DNA from: DAIUCA01 sp964613675
GTDB taxonomy: Bacteria; Pseudomonadota; Gammaproteobacteria; Competibacterales; Competibacteraceae
Assembly (NCBI GenBank): GCA_964613675.1
Contig: CAZTIH010000015.1
Coordinates: 1-32,176 of the forward strand
Reading direction: 5' to 3'
Length of the DNA stretch: 32,176 nt
The position numbers were made by a program, and so were the translations under genes. Below are positions 7,898 through 15,450 of the stretch, one piece after another. Position 1 is the first letter of the stretch, and each line of letters starts with the position of its first letter. Under the pieces are notes generated by a model that saw nothing but the letters and a program-made list of their open reading frames with translations, did not search any database and was not told the origin of the DNA.

Positions 7898-8785
7898 ATG
7901 CGCCTTATTTTAGTCAGTGGACTGGCGGGATCGGGCAAAAGTACGGCCCTAGATACCCTTGAAGACCTCGATTTTTACTGCGTCGATAATCTACCGGTCA
8001 CTTTGCTGCTGCCGTTTATCGACACCATTTCGCAACGACAACTGACCCAAGCCGCCATTGGGTTGGACACCCGTCGTCTTCCCGAGGAACTCCCGTTATT
8101 AACGGCGATGTTGGGGGCGCTTAAACCGCGGGGACTTCTGGTAGAACTGGTCTTTTTGACGGCCCGCGATGAGGTCATTTTGCAGCGTTACAGTGAAACG
8201 CGTCGTCCCCATCCGTTGGGCGAACAGGTCAACAGTCTCGCCGACGCCATTCGCTTGGAACGTTCGCGTTTAAGTGGCTTGGCGGAAATTGCGGATCTCG
8301 TCATCGACACGAGTCAGAATAATGTTCACGAATTACGCAATTTGATTAGGTTGCGGCTGCCGTCCCATCCCTGTGACCGTGCGCAACTCGCTTTACAGTT
8401 TGAGTCTTTTGCTTATAAACACGGGGTTCCAGCCGACGCCGATTTTGTTTTCGATGTTCGCTGTTTACCTAACCCCCACTGGGTGCCGCGCCTACGGGGG
8501 TTAACGGGGCGAGATGCTCCAGTGATTGCTTTTTTAGAGGAACACGATCTGGTGTTACAAATGCGCGACGAACTCAATCAGTTTCTTCAACGATGGGTGA
8601 ACGCTTTTGCCCAATCCGACCGCAGTTACTTGACGGTTGCCATTGGCTGCACCGGGGGACAGCACCGATCAGTGTTTATCGTCGAACAACTTGCGCAATT
8701 ATTTGCCGATCATTATGCCCATGTCACGGTGCGCCATCGCGAATTGGCTACCCCTCACGGGCCTGCGTTGGGAAAAGACTTGTGA
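7898..8785 (+). CDS. rapZ: RNase adapter protein RapZ
   Basis: Nucleotide-binding adapter that in enterobacteria directs RNase E to the small RNA GlmZ and so controls glucosamine-6-phosphate synthase. Start is set at the ATG at 7898, with GAAGAGA upstream; a TTG at 7859 is less likely. This gives 295 residues. The N-terminal domain has Walker A GLAGSGKS at 8-15 and DFYCVDNLP. The C-terminal RNA-binding domain carries the conserved GCTGGQHRSV. The stop codon overlaps the GTG start of the HPr gene (GTGA), so translation is probably coupled. In E. coli, rapZ sits in the rpoN-hpf-ptsN-rapZ-npr operon; here only the rapZ-phosphocarrier pair is kept. Confidence 0.97.
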   Translation: MRLILVSGLAGSGKSTALDTLEDLDFYCVDNLPVTLLLPFIDTISQRQLTQAAIGLDTRRLPEELPLLTAMLGALKPRGLLVELVFLTARDEVILQRYSETRRPHPLGEQVNSLADAIRLERSRLSGLAEIADLVIDTSQNNVHELRNLIRLRLPSHPCDRAQLALQFESFAYKHGVPADADFVFDVRCLPNPHWVPRLRGLTGRDAPVIAFLEEHDLVLQMRDELNQFLQRWVNAFAQSDRSYLTVAIGCTGGQHRSVFIVEQLAQLFADHYAHVTVRHRELATPHGPALGKDL

Positions 8786-9051
8786 TTCGCCGCCCCGTCC
8801 TCATCAGCAACAAGTTGGGGTTACACGCCCGTGCAAGTGCCAAACTCGTACAGACCGCCGCCCAATTTGCCGCCCAAATCCAATTGGTTCGAGACAAAAA
8901 ACGGGTCAATGCCAAGGGGATTTTGGATGTGATGATGCTCGCCGCCAGTCAAGGAACAGAGCTGTGGTTAGAAGTGGACGGCGAAGACGAAGAACTCGCT
9001 GCCCTCGCCATTGAAGACCTCATCAATCGCAAGTTCGACGAAGGCGAATGA
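8782..9051 (+). CDS. ptsO: HPr-family phosphocarrier (NPr/PtsO-like)
   Basis: Small phosphocarrier of the phosphoenolpyruvate phosphotransferase chain. It takes a phosphate from an enzyme I and hands it to an EIIA protein. With the GTG at 8782 it is 89 residues, the normal size. The active-site histidine is exactly residue 15 (GLHARA), with Arg17 behind it. Position 46, the regulatory serine of HPr kinase targets, is glycine (VNAKGILDVMML), so control by HprK is not expected. Its position directly after rapZ matches the npr (ptsO) gene of the nitrogen-related PTS in E. coli. It overlaps both neighbours by 4 nt: the rapZ stop (GTGA) and the ampD start (ATGA). Whether it is NPr or a general HPr cannot be settled from sequence alone. 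Confidence 0.93.
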   Translation: MIRRPVLISNKLGLHARASAKLVQTAAQFAAQIQLVRDKKRVNAKGILDVMMLAASQGTELWLEVDGEDEELAALAIEDLINRKFDEGE

Positions 9052-9638
9052 AATCTCGATCCTCAGTAGATTCTTCGGCGATTGCGCTAACCAACACGGT
9101 GGCGTGGGGCGGATGGTGGTCGGGGGCAAAATGGGTACCCTCCCCCCATTGGGATCAGCGGCCGTCGGGAATGACCGTCGAGCTGTTCGTCATCCACAAC
9201 ATCAGTCTGCCGCCCGGTCAATTTGGCGGTACGGCCATCGACGCGTTATTTCTCGGTTGCCTCGACCCCCACGCCCATGCGTATTTTCAAGAGATCGCTG
9301 GCTTACGGGTGTCGGCCCATTTCGTCATTCGGCGCACGGGGGAACTGGTGCAATTCGTGGGAACGGATCGACGGGCGTGGCACGCGGGCGCTTCGTCGTG
9401 GAACGGGCGAGGGGCCTGTAATGACTTTTCCCTCGGCATCGAACTGGAAGGCGTCGATGATCGGCCCTACGAACCCGTTCAGTACACCCAACTTATCCAG
9501 CTCATTCGCCGATTGCGGGGCCGTTATCCCGTGCCGTTAGGGCACATCGTCGGTCACGAACACATTGCCCCTCATCGAAAAACCGATCCTGGTCCCGCCT
9601 TCGATTGGGCCTTTTTGCGGGCAACGCTTGAGGAATAA
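9048..9638 (+). CDS. ampD: 1,6-anhydro-N-acetylmuramyl-L-alanine amidase AmpD
   Basis: Cytosolic zinc amidase that removes the peptide from anhydro-muropeptides during cell-wall recycling; in many species its loss derepresses AmpC beta-lactamase. The 196-residue protein shows the amidase_2 pattern: zinc ligands His50 (VIHNISLPPGQFGG), His170 and Asp180 (VGHEHIAPHRKTDPGPAFDW), with Lys178 and Glu132 (GIELEG) matching the E. coli catalytic residues. Conserved SAHFVIRRTGELVQFV, RAWHAGASSW and NDFSLGIELEG are also present. The ATG overlaps the HPr stop by 4 nt, so the three-gene unit rapZ-HPr-ampD is probably one transcript. No ampE gene follows. The link with rapZ is sensible, because RapZ controls amino-sugar supply and AmpD recycles it. 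Confidence 0.97.
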   Translation: MKSRSSVDSSAIALTNTVAWGGWWSGAKWVPSPHWDQRPSGMTVELFVIHNISLPPGQFGGTAIDALFLGCLDPHAHAYFQEIAGLRVSAHFVIRRTGELVQFVGTDRRAWHAGASSWNGRGACNDFSLGIELEGVDDRPYEPVQYTQLIQLIRRLRGRYPVPLGHIVGHEHIAPHRKTDPGPAFDWAFLRATLEE

Positions 9639-9836
9639 CTCCCAAGGGGTTAACGCGATTCGTGGAATATGTCGGGAAACTCGAATTGAAACCCGCGTTG
9701 CCAAAGGGCGATTTCAGGAAAATCCGAACGAAGTTGTATTTGCCAGCCGCCGCGCAGTGAGAACAGAAACTATTTGTACTCAATACGCTCAGGTTTGGCG
9801 GGTACTGTCACCCTGTAATTTCAAAAAGCGCACTTA

Positions 9837-10535
9837 ATGAATCTTCTCTCCCTTATTCCATTAGGACTGTTAACCCCTTGGGTCGCATTAGCCCATGTGG
9901 CGTGGTTTTCGCCTGACTCGGAAAATCCCGGTCAATTCGTCGTGTTATTCGGTCACGGCGAGGAACTCGAAAGCTATCCCCCAGAAAAATTAAAGGCTGT
10001 CGCGGCTTTTTCGGCCAGTGGTGAACCGCTCGAACTGCCCCGTACGGACGGTGAACACCAAGTGTTTGTCACCCCATTACCCGAAACCGCCGCCATGACC
10101 CTTCACTTCGACAATGGCATTTGGAGTCGTGCCGAGGGGCGACCCAGCGTGAATGTGCCGATGAACGAAAATCCCGGCGCAACTCGCGGCGTGTGGGCGG
10201 TGAAGTACCACAAAGCGATTCTCAACTGGGGGGAAATCGCCACCATACCGTTAGGTCAACCTTATGAACTCGTTGCAGTCGATGGGACACTGCCGCGTGC
10301 CGAGGAACCGCTGACCTTACAAGTGTTGATTGAAGGCCAACCCACCGCAGGGATTCGGGTAGGGTTAAGTGAAGACGATAAAGGCGTGTTATCCGATGAA
10401 CAGGGCCTTGTGACGCTCACGCCCGTTGAAGGACCCAACCTATTTTGGTCGGGACAACGTACCCCCATCGAAGATCACCCGGCTTATACCCAGATCAGCA
10501 TCGAATATGTGTTTTCATTTGAAGCGCTACCTTAG
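9837..10535 (+). CDS. Periplasmic DUF4198 protein, NikK-like, probable nickel-binding
   Basis: Exported protein of the DUF4198 family, which includes NikK components of nickel ECF-type uptake systems. It has a hydrophobic signal peptide (about 1-19) ending VALA, so cleavage would expose histidine as the first mature residue (HVAW). A free N-terminal His close to the amino group is a likely metal ligand in this family. The body is beta-rich, with VVLFGHGEELESYPPEKLKAV, YHKAILNW and a later Ig-like part (LTLQVLIEGQPTAGIRVGLSEDDKGVLSDEQGLVTL). Unlike many relatives it has no obvious C-terminal membrane helix. It lies immediately upstream of the hydrogenase structural genes, which suggests nickel capture for the [NiFe] site. 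No NikMQO genes are in the window. Confidence 0.82.
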   Translation: MNLLSLIPLGLLTPWVALAHVAWFSPDSENPGQFVVLFGHGEELESYPPEKLKAVAAFSASGEPLELPRTDGEHQVFVTPLPETAAMTLHFDNGIWSRAEGRPSVNVPMNENPGATRGVWAVKYHKAILNWGEIATIPLGQPYELVAVDGTLPRAEEPLTLQVLIEGQPTAGIRVGLSEDDKGVLSDEQGLVTLTPVEGPNLFWSGQRTPIEDHPAYTQISIEYVFSFEALP

Positions 10536-10553
10536 CGAAGATCACGCCAAACT

Positions 10554-10567
10554 TTGATCTACATCAA
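10554..10567. promoter_or_regulatory. FNR box overlapping an IHF-like site
   Basis: TTGATCTACATCAA is a perfect match to the FNR/Anr consensus TTGAT-N4-ATCAA. Its right half runs into ATCAATCAGTTA (10563-10574), which fits the IHF core ATCAA-N4-TTR, although the preceding base is C and not A/T. It lies 112 bp before the hydrogenase small-subunit ATG and 19 bp after the upstream stop codon. Low-oxygen activation of the hydrogenase operon is the likely meaning. Confidence 0.68.
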
Positions 10568-10594
10568 TCAGTTACGACTCCCACGGGCTAAAAA

Positions 10595-10610
10595 CAGCAC
10601 AGCTTTTGCA
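10595..10610 (+). promoter_or_regulatory. Sigma-54-like -24/-12 element before the hydrogenase operon
   Basis: CAGCACAGCTTTTGCA has the GCAC, TTGCA and spacing of a -24/-12 promoter, but the first G of the critical -24 GG is A. Start would be near 10621, putting the FNR centre at about -60. It may be a real weakened sigma-54 promoter as in rhizobial hupSL, or a chance match, with a sigma-70 -10 element (TATTAC at 10611 or TAAAAA at 10589) used instead. Confidence 0.35.
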
Positions 10611-10678
10611 TATTACGGAGCGCTGTCGCTGTTTAAACTCATAAAACTTGATAAATCAGATCACTGGGGAGTTGATTG

Positions 10679-11842
10679 ATGGCTACTTTGCCCACTTTTT
10701 ACGATGTCATCCGACAACAAGGGATTTCGCGTCGGAGCTTCGCGAAATTCTGCTCGTTGACCGCCGCCTCGTTGGGGCTAGGACCCGCCTTTGCGGACCG
10801 TATCGCGCACGCCATGGAAACGAAACCCCGTATTCCCGTGTTGTGGCTCCATGGTTTGGAATGTACCTGTTGTTCGGAATCCTTCATCCGTTCGGGCCAC
10901 CCTCTCGTGAAAGATGTGGTGTTGTCGATGTTGAGCCTCGATTACACCGACACCCTCATGGCCGCCGCCGGTCACCAAGCCGAAGCCATCCTCGAAGAAA
11001 TTAAACGGGACTACAAAGGCAATTATATCGTTGCGGTGGAGGGCAATCCGCCCCTCAATGAAGACGGCATGTTTTGTATCAATAGCGGGCGGCCGTTCGT
11101 GGAAAAACTCGTAGAGACCTGTGCGGACGCGAAAGCGGTCATTGCGTGGGGATCCTGTGCCTCATGGGGGTGTGTACAAGCCGCGAAACCCAATCCCACC
11201 CGCGCCACCCCCATCGACAAGGTGGTTCACGGCAAACCCATCATCAAAGTGCCCGGCTGTCCCCCGATTGCGGAAGTGATGACGGGCGTGGTGGCGTACA
11301 TGTTGACCTTCGATCGGCTACCGAGCTTGGATCGCCAGGGCCGTCCCCAGATGTTTTACAGTCAACGAATTCACGACAAATGCTATCGTCGGCCCCACTT
11401 CGATGCGGGACAGTTCGCCGAACGCTTTGATGATGACGGTGCTCGCAAAGGGTATTGTCTCTACAAACTCGGCTGTCGTGGGCCAACTACCTACAATGCC
11501 TGTTCGACGGTTCGTTGGAACGGCGGTGTGTCATTTCCGATTCAGTCAGGACACGGGTGTATCGGCTGTTCAGAAGATAATTTCTGGGATAACGGACCGT
11601 TTTACGACCGATTGGCCAAGGTGGGCGGGTTTGGCATTGAACAGAATGCCGACCAAATTGGGATGACCGCCGCCACCGTGATTGGGTTAGGCATTGCGGC
11701 CCATGCGGGGGTGTCGGCGTTGAGCCAGTTGCGCGTCAAGCCCCCGGCGGCCCAAAACATCGAATTATCCGCCGATGAGATTTGGGCGATGAACCAACAT
11801 CGTCTCGATCAACAGAAAAAATCGACCCAACCGACCCCTTAA
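10679..11842 (+). CDS. hyaA: Oxygen-tolerant uptake [NiFe] hydrogenase, small subunit
   Basis: Iron-sulfur subunit that carries electrons from the [NiFe] site to cytochrome b. The ATG at 10679 is chosen because GGGGAG lies 7 nt upstream. Residues 17-21 (SRRSF) form a Tat motif, and cleavage after Ala45 leaves mature Cys17, 19, 20, 115, 120 and 149. These are six cysteines at the proximal cluster (CTCC, then CASWGC), the signature of the [4Fe-3S] cluster in oxygen-tolerant group 1 enzymes such as E. coli Hyd-1. Medial and distal cluster motifs (RIHDKCYRR, GYCLYKLGCRGP, GHGCIGCSE) are intact. A membrane helix near residues 325-350 anchors it on the periplasmic side. It heads a co-directional operon with large subunit, cytochrome b and protease genes. 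Confidence 0.98.
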   Translation: MATLPTFYDVIRQQGISRRSFAKFCSLTAASLGLGPAFADRIAHAMETKPRIPVLWLHGLECTCCSESFIRSGHPLVKDVVLSMLSLDYTDTLMAAAGHQAEAILEEIKRDYKGNYIVAVEGNPPLNEDGMFCINSGRPFVEKLVETCADAKAVIAWGSCASWGCVQAAKPNPTRATPIDKVVHGKPIIKVPGCPPIAEVMTGVVAYMLTFDRLPSLDRQGRPQMFYSQRIHDKCYRRPHFDAGQFAERFDDDGARKGYCLYKLGCRGPTTYNACSTVRWNGGVSFPIQSGHGCIGCSEDNFWDNGPFYDRLAKVGGFGIEQNADQIGMTAATVIGLGIAAHAGVSALSQLRVKPPAAQNIELSADEIWAMNQHRLDQQKKSTQPTP

Positions 11843-11860
11843 CCCTCGGAGCAGAGATTT

Positions 11861-13651
11861 ATGGCTATCCAAACGCCAAATGGGTTTGTTTTAGACAATA
11901 GCGGACAGCGGGTGGTCGTTGATCCGGTGACCCGCATTGAGGGCCACATGCGCGTTGAAGTGAACCTCGATGCCAACCACGTGATTCGCAACGCCGTGTC
12001 CACAGGCACCATGTGGCGCGGGTTAGAAGTCATTTTACAGGGGCGTGACCCGCGAGATGCGTGGGCGTTTGCGCAACGGATTTGTGGGGTGTGCACCGGC
12101 ACCCATGCGTTGACCTCGGTGCGTTCCGTGGAAGACTGTTTGGGGATCCAGATTCCCGAGAACGCCAACACCATTCGGAACATGATGCAGCTTTGTCTGT
12201 ACGTTCACGACCACATTGTCCACTTCTATCACCTTCACGCCCTGGATTGGGTCGATGTGGTGTCGGCGCTGAGTGCAGACCCCAAGGCAACCTCTGAATT
12301 GGCCCAAAGCATTTCCGCTTGGCCGATGTCGTCGCCGGGATACTTTCGCGATTTGCAGAATCGGCTGAAAAAATTTGTGGAATCGGGACAACTGGGGTTG
12401 TTCAAGAACGGTTATTGGGGGCATCCAGCGTACAAACTCCCGCCAGAAGCCAATTTAATGGCCGTCGCGCATTATCTGGAAGCGCTCGATTTCCAAAAAG
12501 AGATCGTCAAAATTCACACGGTATTTGGTGGAAAAAATCCCCATCCCAACTGGCTCGTCGGGGGGGTGCCCTGCCCCATTAATCTGGACGGCGAAGGGGC
12601 CGCCAGCGCCATCAATATCGAACGACTCCATCTGGTCAGTTCCATCATTGAGCAGTCGATTGCCTTCACCGAACAGGTGTATTTGCCGGATTTAATTGCC
12701 ATTGCAGGGTTTTACAAGGATTGGTTGTATGGCGGTGGGTTGGCGTCCCAATCGCTGTTGAGCTACGGCGACATCCCCGATCGGGCCAATGACTACTCAA
12801 GTCGTAGCCTACGTTTACCGCGGGGGGCCATCATCAACGGCAATCTCAATGAAGTTCACGAAGTCGATTTGCGAGAACCTTCGGAAATTCAAGAGTTTGT
12901 GAACCATTCTTGGTACAAGTACGCTGATGAATCGAAGGGCTTGCATCCCTGGGACGGGATCACGGAAGCAAACTTTGTGCTGGGCAAAAACTTCAAGGGC
13001 ACCAAAACTCACATTCACGAATTAGACGAAAGCGCTAAATACTCGTGGATCAAATCTCCCCGTTGGCGCGGTCATGCCATGGAAGTGGGGCCGTTGGCGC
13101 GGTATGTCATCGGTTATGTGCAAAACAACCCCGAGTTTAAGGAACCCGTCGAAAAACTCTTAAGCACTCTGGAGATTCCGTTAACCGCCCTGTTTTCCAC
13201 TTTAGGGCGGACGGCGGCGCGGGGGTTGGAGGCACAGTGGGCAGCCCACGAACTCAAGCGTTTCTACAATAAGCTCATCACCAATATCAAAATCGGCGAT
13301 ACCAACACGGCAAATACGGAAAACTGGTCGCCGGATACCTGGCCGAAATCCACGAAAGGGGTAGGGTTTACGGAAGCCCCTCGGGGGGCGTTAGGACACT
13401 GGATGCGAATTGAGAACGGTAAAATCGCGTCGTACCAGTGCATCGTACCGACGACGTGGAACGCCGGTCCTCGGGATGTCCAAGGCAATATCGGTGCATA
13501 CGAGGCCGCTTTGTTGGAGACGCCCATGGCTAAGCCCGACGAACCGCTCGAAATCTTGCGGACATTGCATAGTTTTGATCCCTGTTTAGCGTGCTCAACC
13601 CACGTATTCGATGGCGTTGGGGCGGAAGTTGCCCATGTCAAGGTGCGGTGA
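11861..13651 (+). CDS. hyaB: Uptake [NiFe] hydrogenase, large subunit
   Basis: Catalytic subunit holding the NiFe(CN)2CO centre that splits H2. At 596 residues it is almost the same length as E. coli HyaB. The L1 motif RICGVCTGTH supplies Cys75 and Cys78, and the L2 motif DPCLACSTH supplies Cys575 and Cys578. After His581 comes a 15-residue tail (VFDGVGAEVAHVKVR) that the maturation protease must remove after nickel insertion. The N-terminal VDPVTRIEGHMRVEV is canonical. There is no signal peptide; it is exported by the Tat system bound to the small subunit. It starts 18 bp after the small subunit gene. A run of seven G residues near 12560-12566 does not disturb the frame. Confidence 0.99.
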   Translation: MAIQTPNGFVLDNSGQRVVVDPVTRIEGHMRVEVNLDANHVIRNAVSTGTMWRGLEVILQGRDPRDAWAFAQRICGVCTGTHALTSVRSVEDCLGIQIPENANTIRNMMQLCLYVHDHIVHFYHLHALDWVDVVSALSADPKATSELAQSISAWPMSSPGYFRDLQNRLKKFVESGQLGLFKNGYWGHPAYKLPPEANLMAVAHYLEALDFQKEIVKIHTVFGGKNPHPNWLVGGVPCPINLDGEGAASAINIERLHLVSSIIEQSIAFTEQVYLPDLIAIAGFYKDWLYGGGLASQSLLSYGDIPDRANDYSSRSLRLPRGAIINGNLNEVHEVDLREPSEIQEFVNHSWYKYADESKGLHPWDGITEANFVLGKNFKGTKTHIHELDESAKYSWIKSPRWRGHAMEVGPLARYVIGYVQNNPEFKEPVEKLLSTLEIPLTALFSTLGRTAARGLEAQWAAHELKRFYNKLITNIKIGDTNTANTENWSPDTWPKSTKGVGFTEAPRGALGHWMRIENGKIASYQCIVPTTWNAGPRDVQGNIGAYEAALLETPMAKPDEPLEILRTLHSFDPCLACSTHVFDGVGAEVAHVKVR

Positions 13652-13657
13652 TCGTCC

Positions 13658-14380
13658 ATGAAAACGCCAGAAGATCATGTGTTTGATCCCTACACCGAAG
13701 TTGTTGATCCCCATGGAGAACAACAGGTCGCGGTGTATGTTTACGAGGCCCCGGTTCGCTTGTGGCACTGGGTCAATGCGCTGTGCATCGTCGTGTTGTG
13801 CATCACGGGCTATCTCATTGGTCAACCGCCTCCCAGCCTAAGCGGCGACACCTCCGAACAGTTCCTCTTTGGCACCATTCGGTTTCTACACTTTGCCTTT
13901 GGACAGGTACTGGTGGTGTCGTTTATAGGGCGGGTGTACTGGGCGTTTGCGGGCAACCACCATGCGCGTCAGATGTTCATTTTACCCTTCTGGAATCGCC
14001 AGTGGTGGGAAGAAATTTTGTTTGAATTGCGCTGGTACTTTTTTCTGGAACCCAAACCCAAAAAATATATTGGTCACAATCCCTTAGCGCAATTTGCCAT
14101 GTTCACGGTCTTTTTATTGCCAATGCTGGTGATTATGGCGACTGGGTTGGCGCTTTACTCCGAGGGCCTAGGCACGGGCAGTTGGTTATACGGCGTATTT
14201 GGCTGGGTATTTCTGGTGGCGGGCGATTCGTTCACGGTTCACACGATTCATCGTTTAACCATGTGGGTGATTATTCTGTTCGCGATGGTTCACATCTACG
14301 CCGCCATTCGCGAAGACATCATGAGTCGGCAAAGTCTCGTTTCCACGATGATTTCCGGTTGGCGGATGTTCCGTAACTGA
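13658..14380 (+). CDS. hyaC: Ni/Fe-hydrogenase b-type cytochrome subunit
   Basis: Membrane cytochrome b that takes electrons from the small subunit and reduces the quinone pool. The 240-residue protein has four clear membrane helices (about residues 37-55, 75-95, 145-165 and 200-220). Candidate haem-ligand histidines lie in RLWHWVNAL, RFLHFAFGQ and HTIHRLTMWVIILFAMVHIYAAIRED, which agree with the HyaC/HupC/HoxZ family. The N-terminal 25 residues are hydrophilic and cytoplasmic. It begins only 6 bp after the large-subunit stop, and the protease gene starts 1 bp after its own stop, so translation of the block is tightly linked. Its presence marks this as a respiratory uptake enzyme and not a soluble one. 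Confidence 0.97.
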   Translation: MKTPEDHVFDPYTEVVDPHGEQQVAVYVYEAPVRLWHWVNALCIVVLCITGYLIGQPPPSLSGDTSEQFLFGTIRFLHFAFGQVLVVSFIGRVYWAFAGNHHARQMFILPFWNRQWWEEILFELRWYFFLEPKPKKYIGHNPLAQFAMFTVFLLPMLVIMATGLALYSEGLGTGSWLYGVFGWVFLVAGDSFTVHTIHRLTMWVIILFAMVHIYAAIREDIMSRQSLVSTMISGWRMFRN

Positions 14381-14381
14381 T

Positions 14382-15017
14382 ATGCAGATTTTGATTTTAG
14401 GGGTAGGTAACTTGTTGTGGGCGGACGAAGGGTTTGGGGTACGGTGTGCTGAAACCCTCGTCCAGCGGTATCGGTGGCCGGAAACGGTGACGATTTTAGA
14501 TGGGGGGACCCAAGGCATTTATCTATTGCCCTATCTGCAAGCGGCCAGTCATCTCCTAATTTTGGATGCCGCCGACTTTGGGAAACCGCCGGGCACACTG
14601 TTGGTGGCACGAGACAATGCGCTACCGGCGTACTGGAACCGCGAACAGTTGAGTTTGCATCAGATGGGGATGAATGATCTGTTGGCCTGTGCCCAATTAA
14701 CGGGGCAAGTTCCCCAACACATCACCTTAATTGGCGTACAACCCGTGGTATTAGATGATTTTGGGGGCAGTTTAAGCGACCCGATTCGTCAACAAATCGA
14801 ACCTGCATTGACCTTAGCGTTAGCCGAACTCTCGAACTGGAAGGTTAATCCGCTCGTGTCTGAAGGGTCTCGATCACTGGTCGCGGCGGGGCTGACGATG
14901 GCGCGTTATGAAACGGAACGACCTTCGTCCGCTATGGCATGTCGTTATGGTGATGCGCGGTTTTTAGGCGATAAACCCGATCATGGCTCACAGCGTGATC
15001 GGGAATCGCAACTTTAA
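14382..15017 (+). CDS. hyaD: Hydrogenase maturation protease
   Basis: Endopeptidase that cuts off the C-terminal tail of the large subunit once nickel is in place. The nickel-sensing residues of the HybD/HyaD family are all found at the expected numbers: Glu16 in GNLLWADEGFGV, Asp62 in LLILDAADFG, and His93 in SLHQMGMND. The core domain ends near residue 160. A 50-residue hydrophilic tail rich in Arg and Ser follows (NPLVSEGSRSL onward), making the protein about 15 residues longer than E. coli HyaD; the tail has no recognisable motif. It starts 1 bp after hyaC. The matching substrate is the 15-residue tail of the adjacent large subunit. Confidence 0.97.
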   Translation: MQILILGVGNLLWADEGFGVRCAETLVQRYRWPETVTILDGGTQGIYLLPYLQAASHLLILDAADFGKPPGTLLVARDNALPAYWNREQLSLHQMGMNDLLACAQLTGQVPQHITLIGVQPVVLDDFGGSLSDPIRQQIEPALTLALAELSNWKVNPLVSEGSRSLVAAGLTMARYETERPSSAMACRYGDARFLGDKPDHGSQRDRESQL

Positions 15018-15035
15018 CGCGGCTCGAAATGGGGG

Positions 15036-15068
15036 GATTTTCTTGGCGCATTTGAGCTTGAGAAAATC
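15036..15068 (+). other. Intercistronic hairpin between hyaD and hypC
   Basis: GATTTTCT (15036-15043) and AGAAAATC (15061-15068) form a perfect 8-bp AT-rich stem with a 17-nt loop, in the 89-bp gap before hypC. It is not a terminator, because no T-run follows. It could act as an mRNA processing or stability element that sets the level of the chaperone relative to the structural genes. Confidence 0.35.
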
Positions 15069-15106
15069 TCCATTCATTCCCCTGCCGTACTGATGAGAGA
15101 ATTTTT

Positions 15107-15406
15107 ATGTGTGTTGGTATTCCCTTGTGTGTTTTGGCGGTTGAAGATCAAACGGCGCTGGGGCGTAACGCGGAAAATCAGTTGCGTTATGTCAACTTGG
15201 CCCTGTTAGACCACGCGGTAGAAGTGGGAGATTGGATACTCGTTCACGGTGACACCGCTTTGTATTCACTCACCCCCGAAGAAGCCGCCCACATTTCAGA
15301 CGCTTTACAAGCCGTGGCGTTGGCTGCACGGGGTGAACCTTTTGAACATCTTTTACGCGACCTTATCGACCGAGAGCCCCAACTACCGCCTCATTTGCGA
15401 ACCTAG
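15107..15406 (+). CDS. hypC: HypC/HupF-type hydrogenase assembly chaperone
   Basis: Small chaperone that works with HypD to build the Fe(CN)2CO unit and deliver it to the large-subunit precursor. The N-terminus MCVGIP contains the essential Cys2 of the family, followed by a beta-barrel segment (YVNLALLDHAVEVGDWILVHGDTALYSL). At 99 residues it is longer than typical HypC (about 80-90) and has an acidic, leucine-rich C-terminal helix. This resembles HupF, the HypC paralogue dedicated to oxygen-exposed uptake hydrogenases, so hupF is an equally fair name. It is last in the hydrogenase operon and followed by a terminator. HypA, HypB, HypD, HypE and HypF are not in the window. Confidence 0.9.
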   Translation: MCVGIPLCVLAVEDQTALGRNAENQLRYVNLALLDHAVEVGDWILVHGDTALYSLTPEEAAHISDALQAVALAARGEPFEHLLRDLIDREPQLPPHLRT

Positions 15407-15450
15407 TTGGGGGTTGGACGACGACATTCCCGTTCACTGCCGCATAAGTG

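Noticed and set aside
9565..9837. 90-codon frame spanning the ampD end and the gap before the DUF4198 gene
   Set aside because: Half lies inside ampD in another frame, and the rest has no ribosome-binding site or recognisable protein features.
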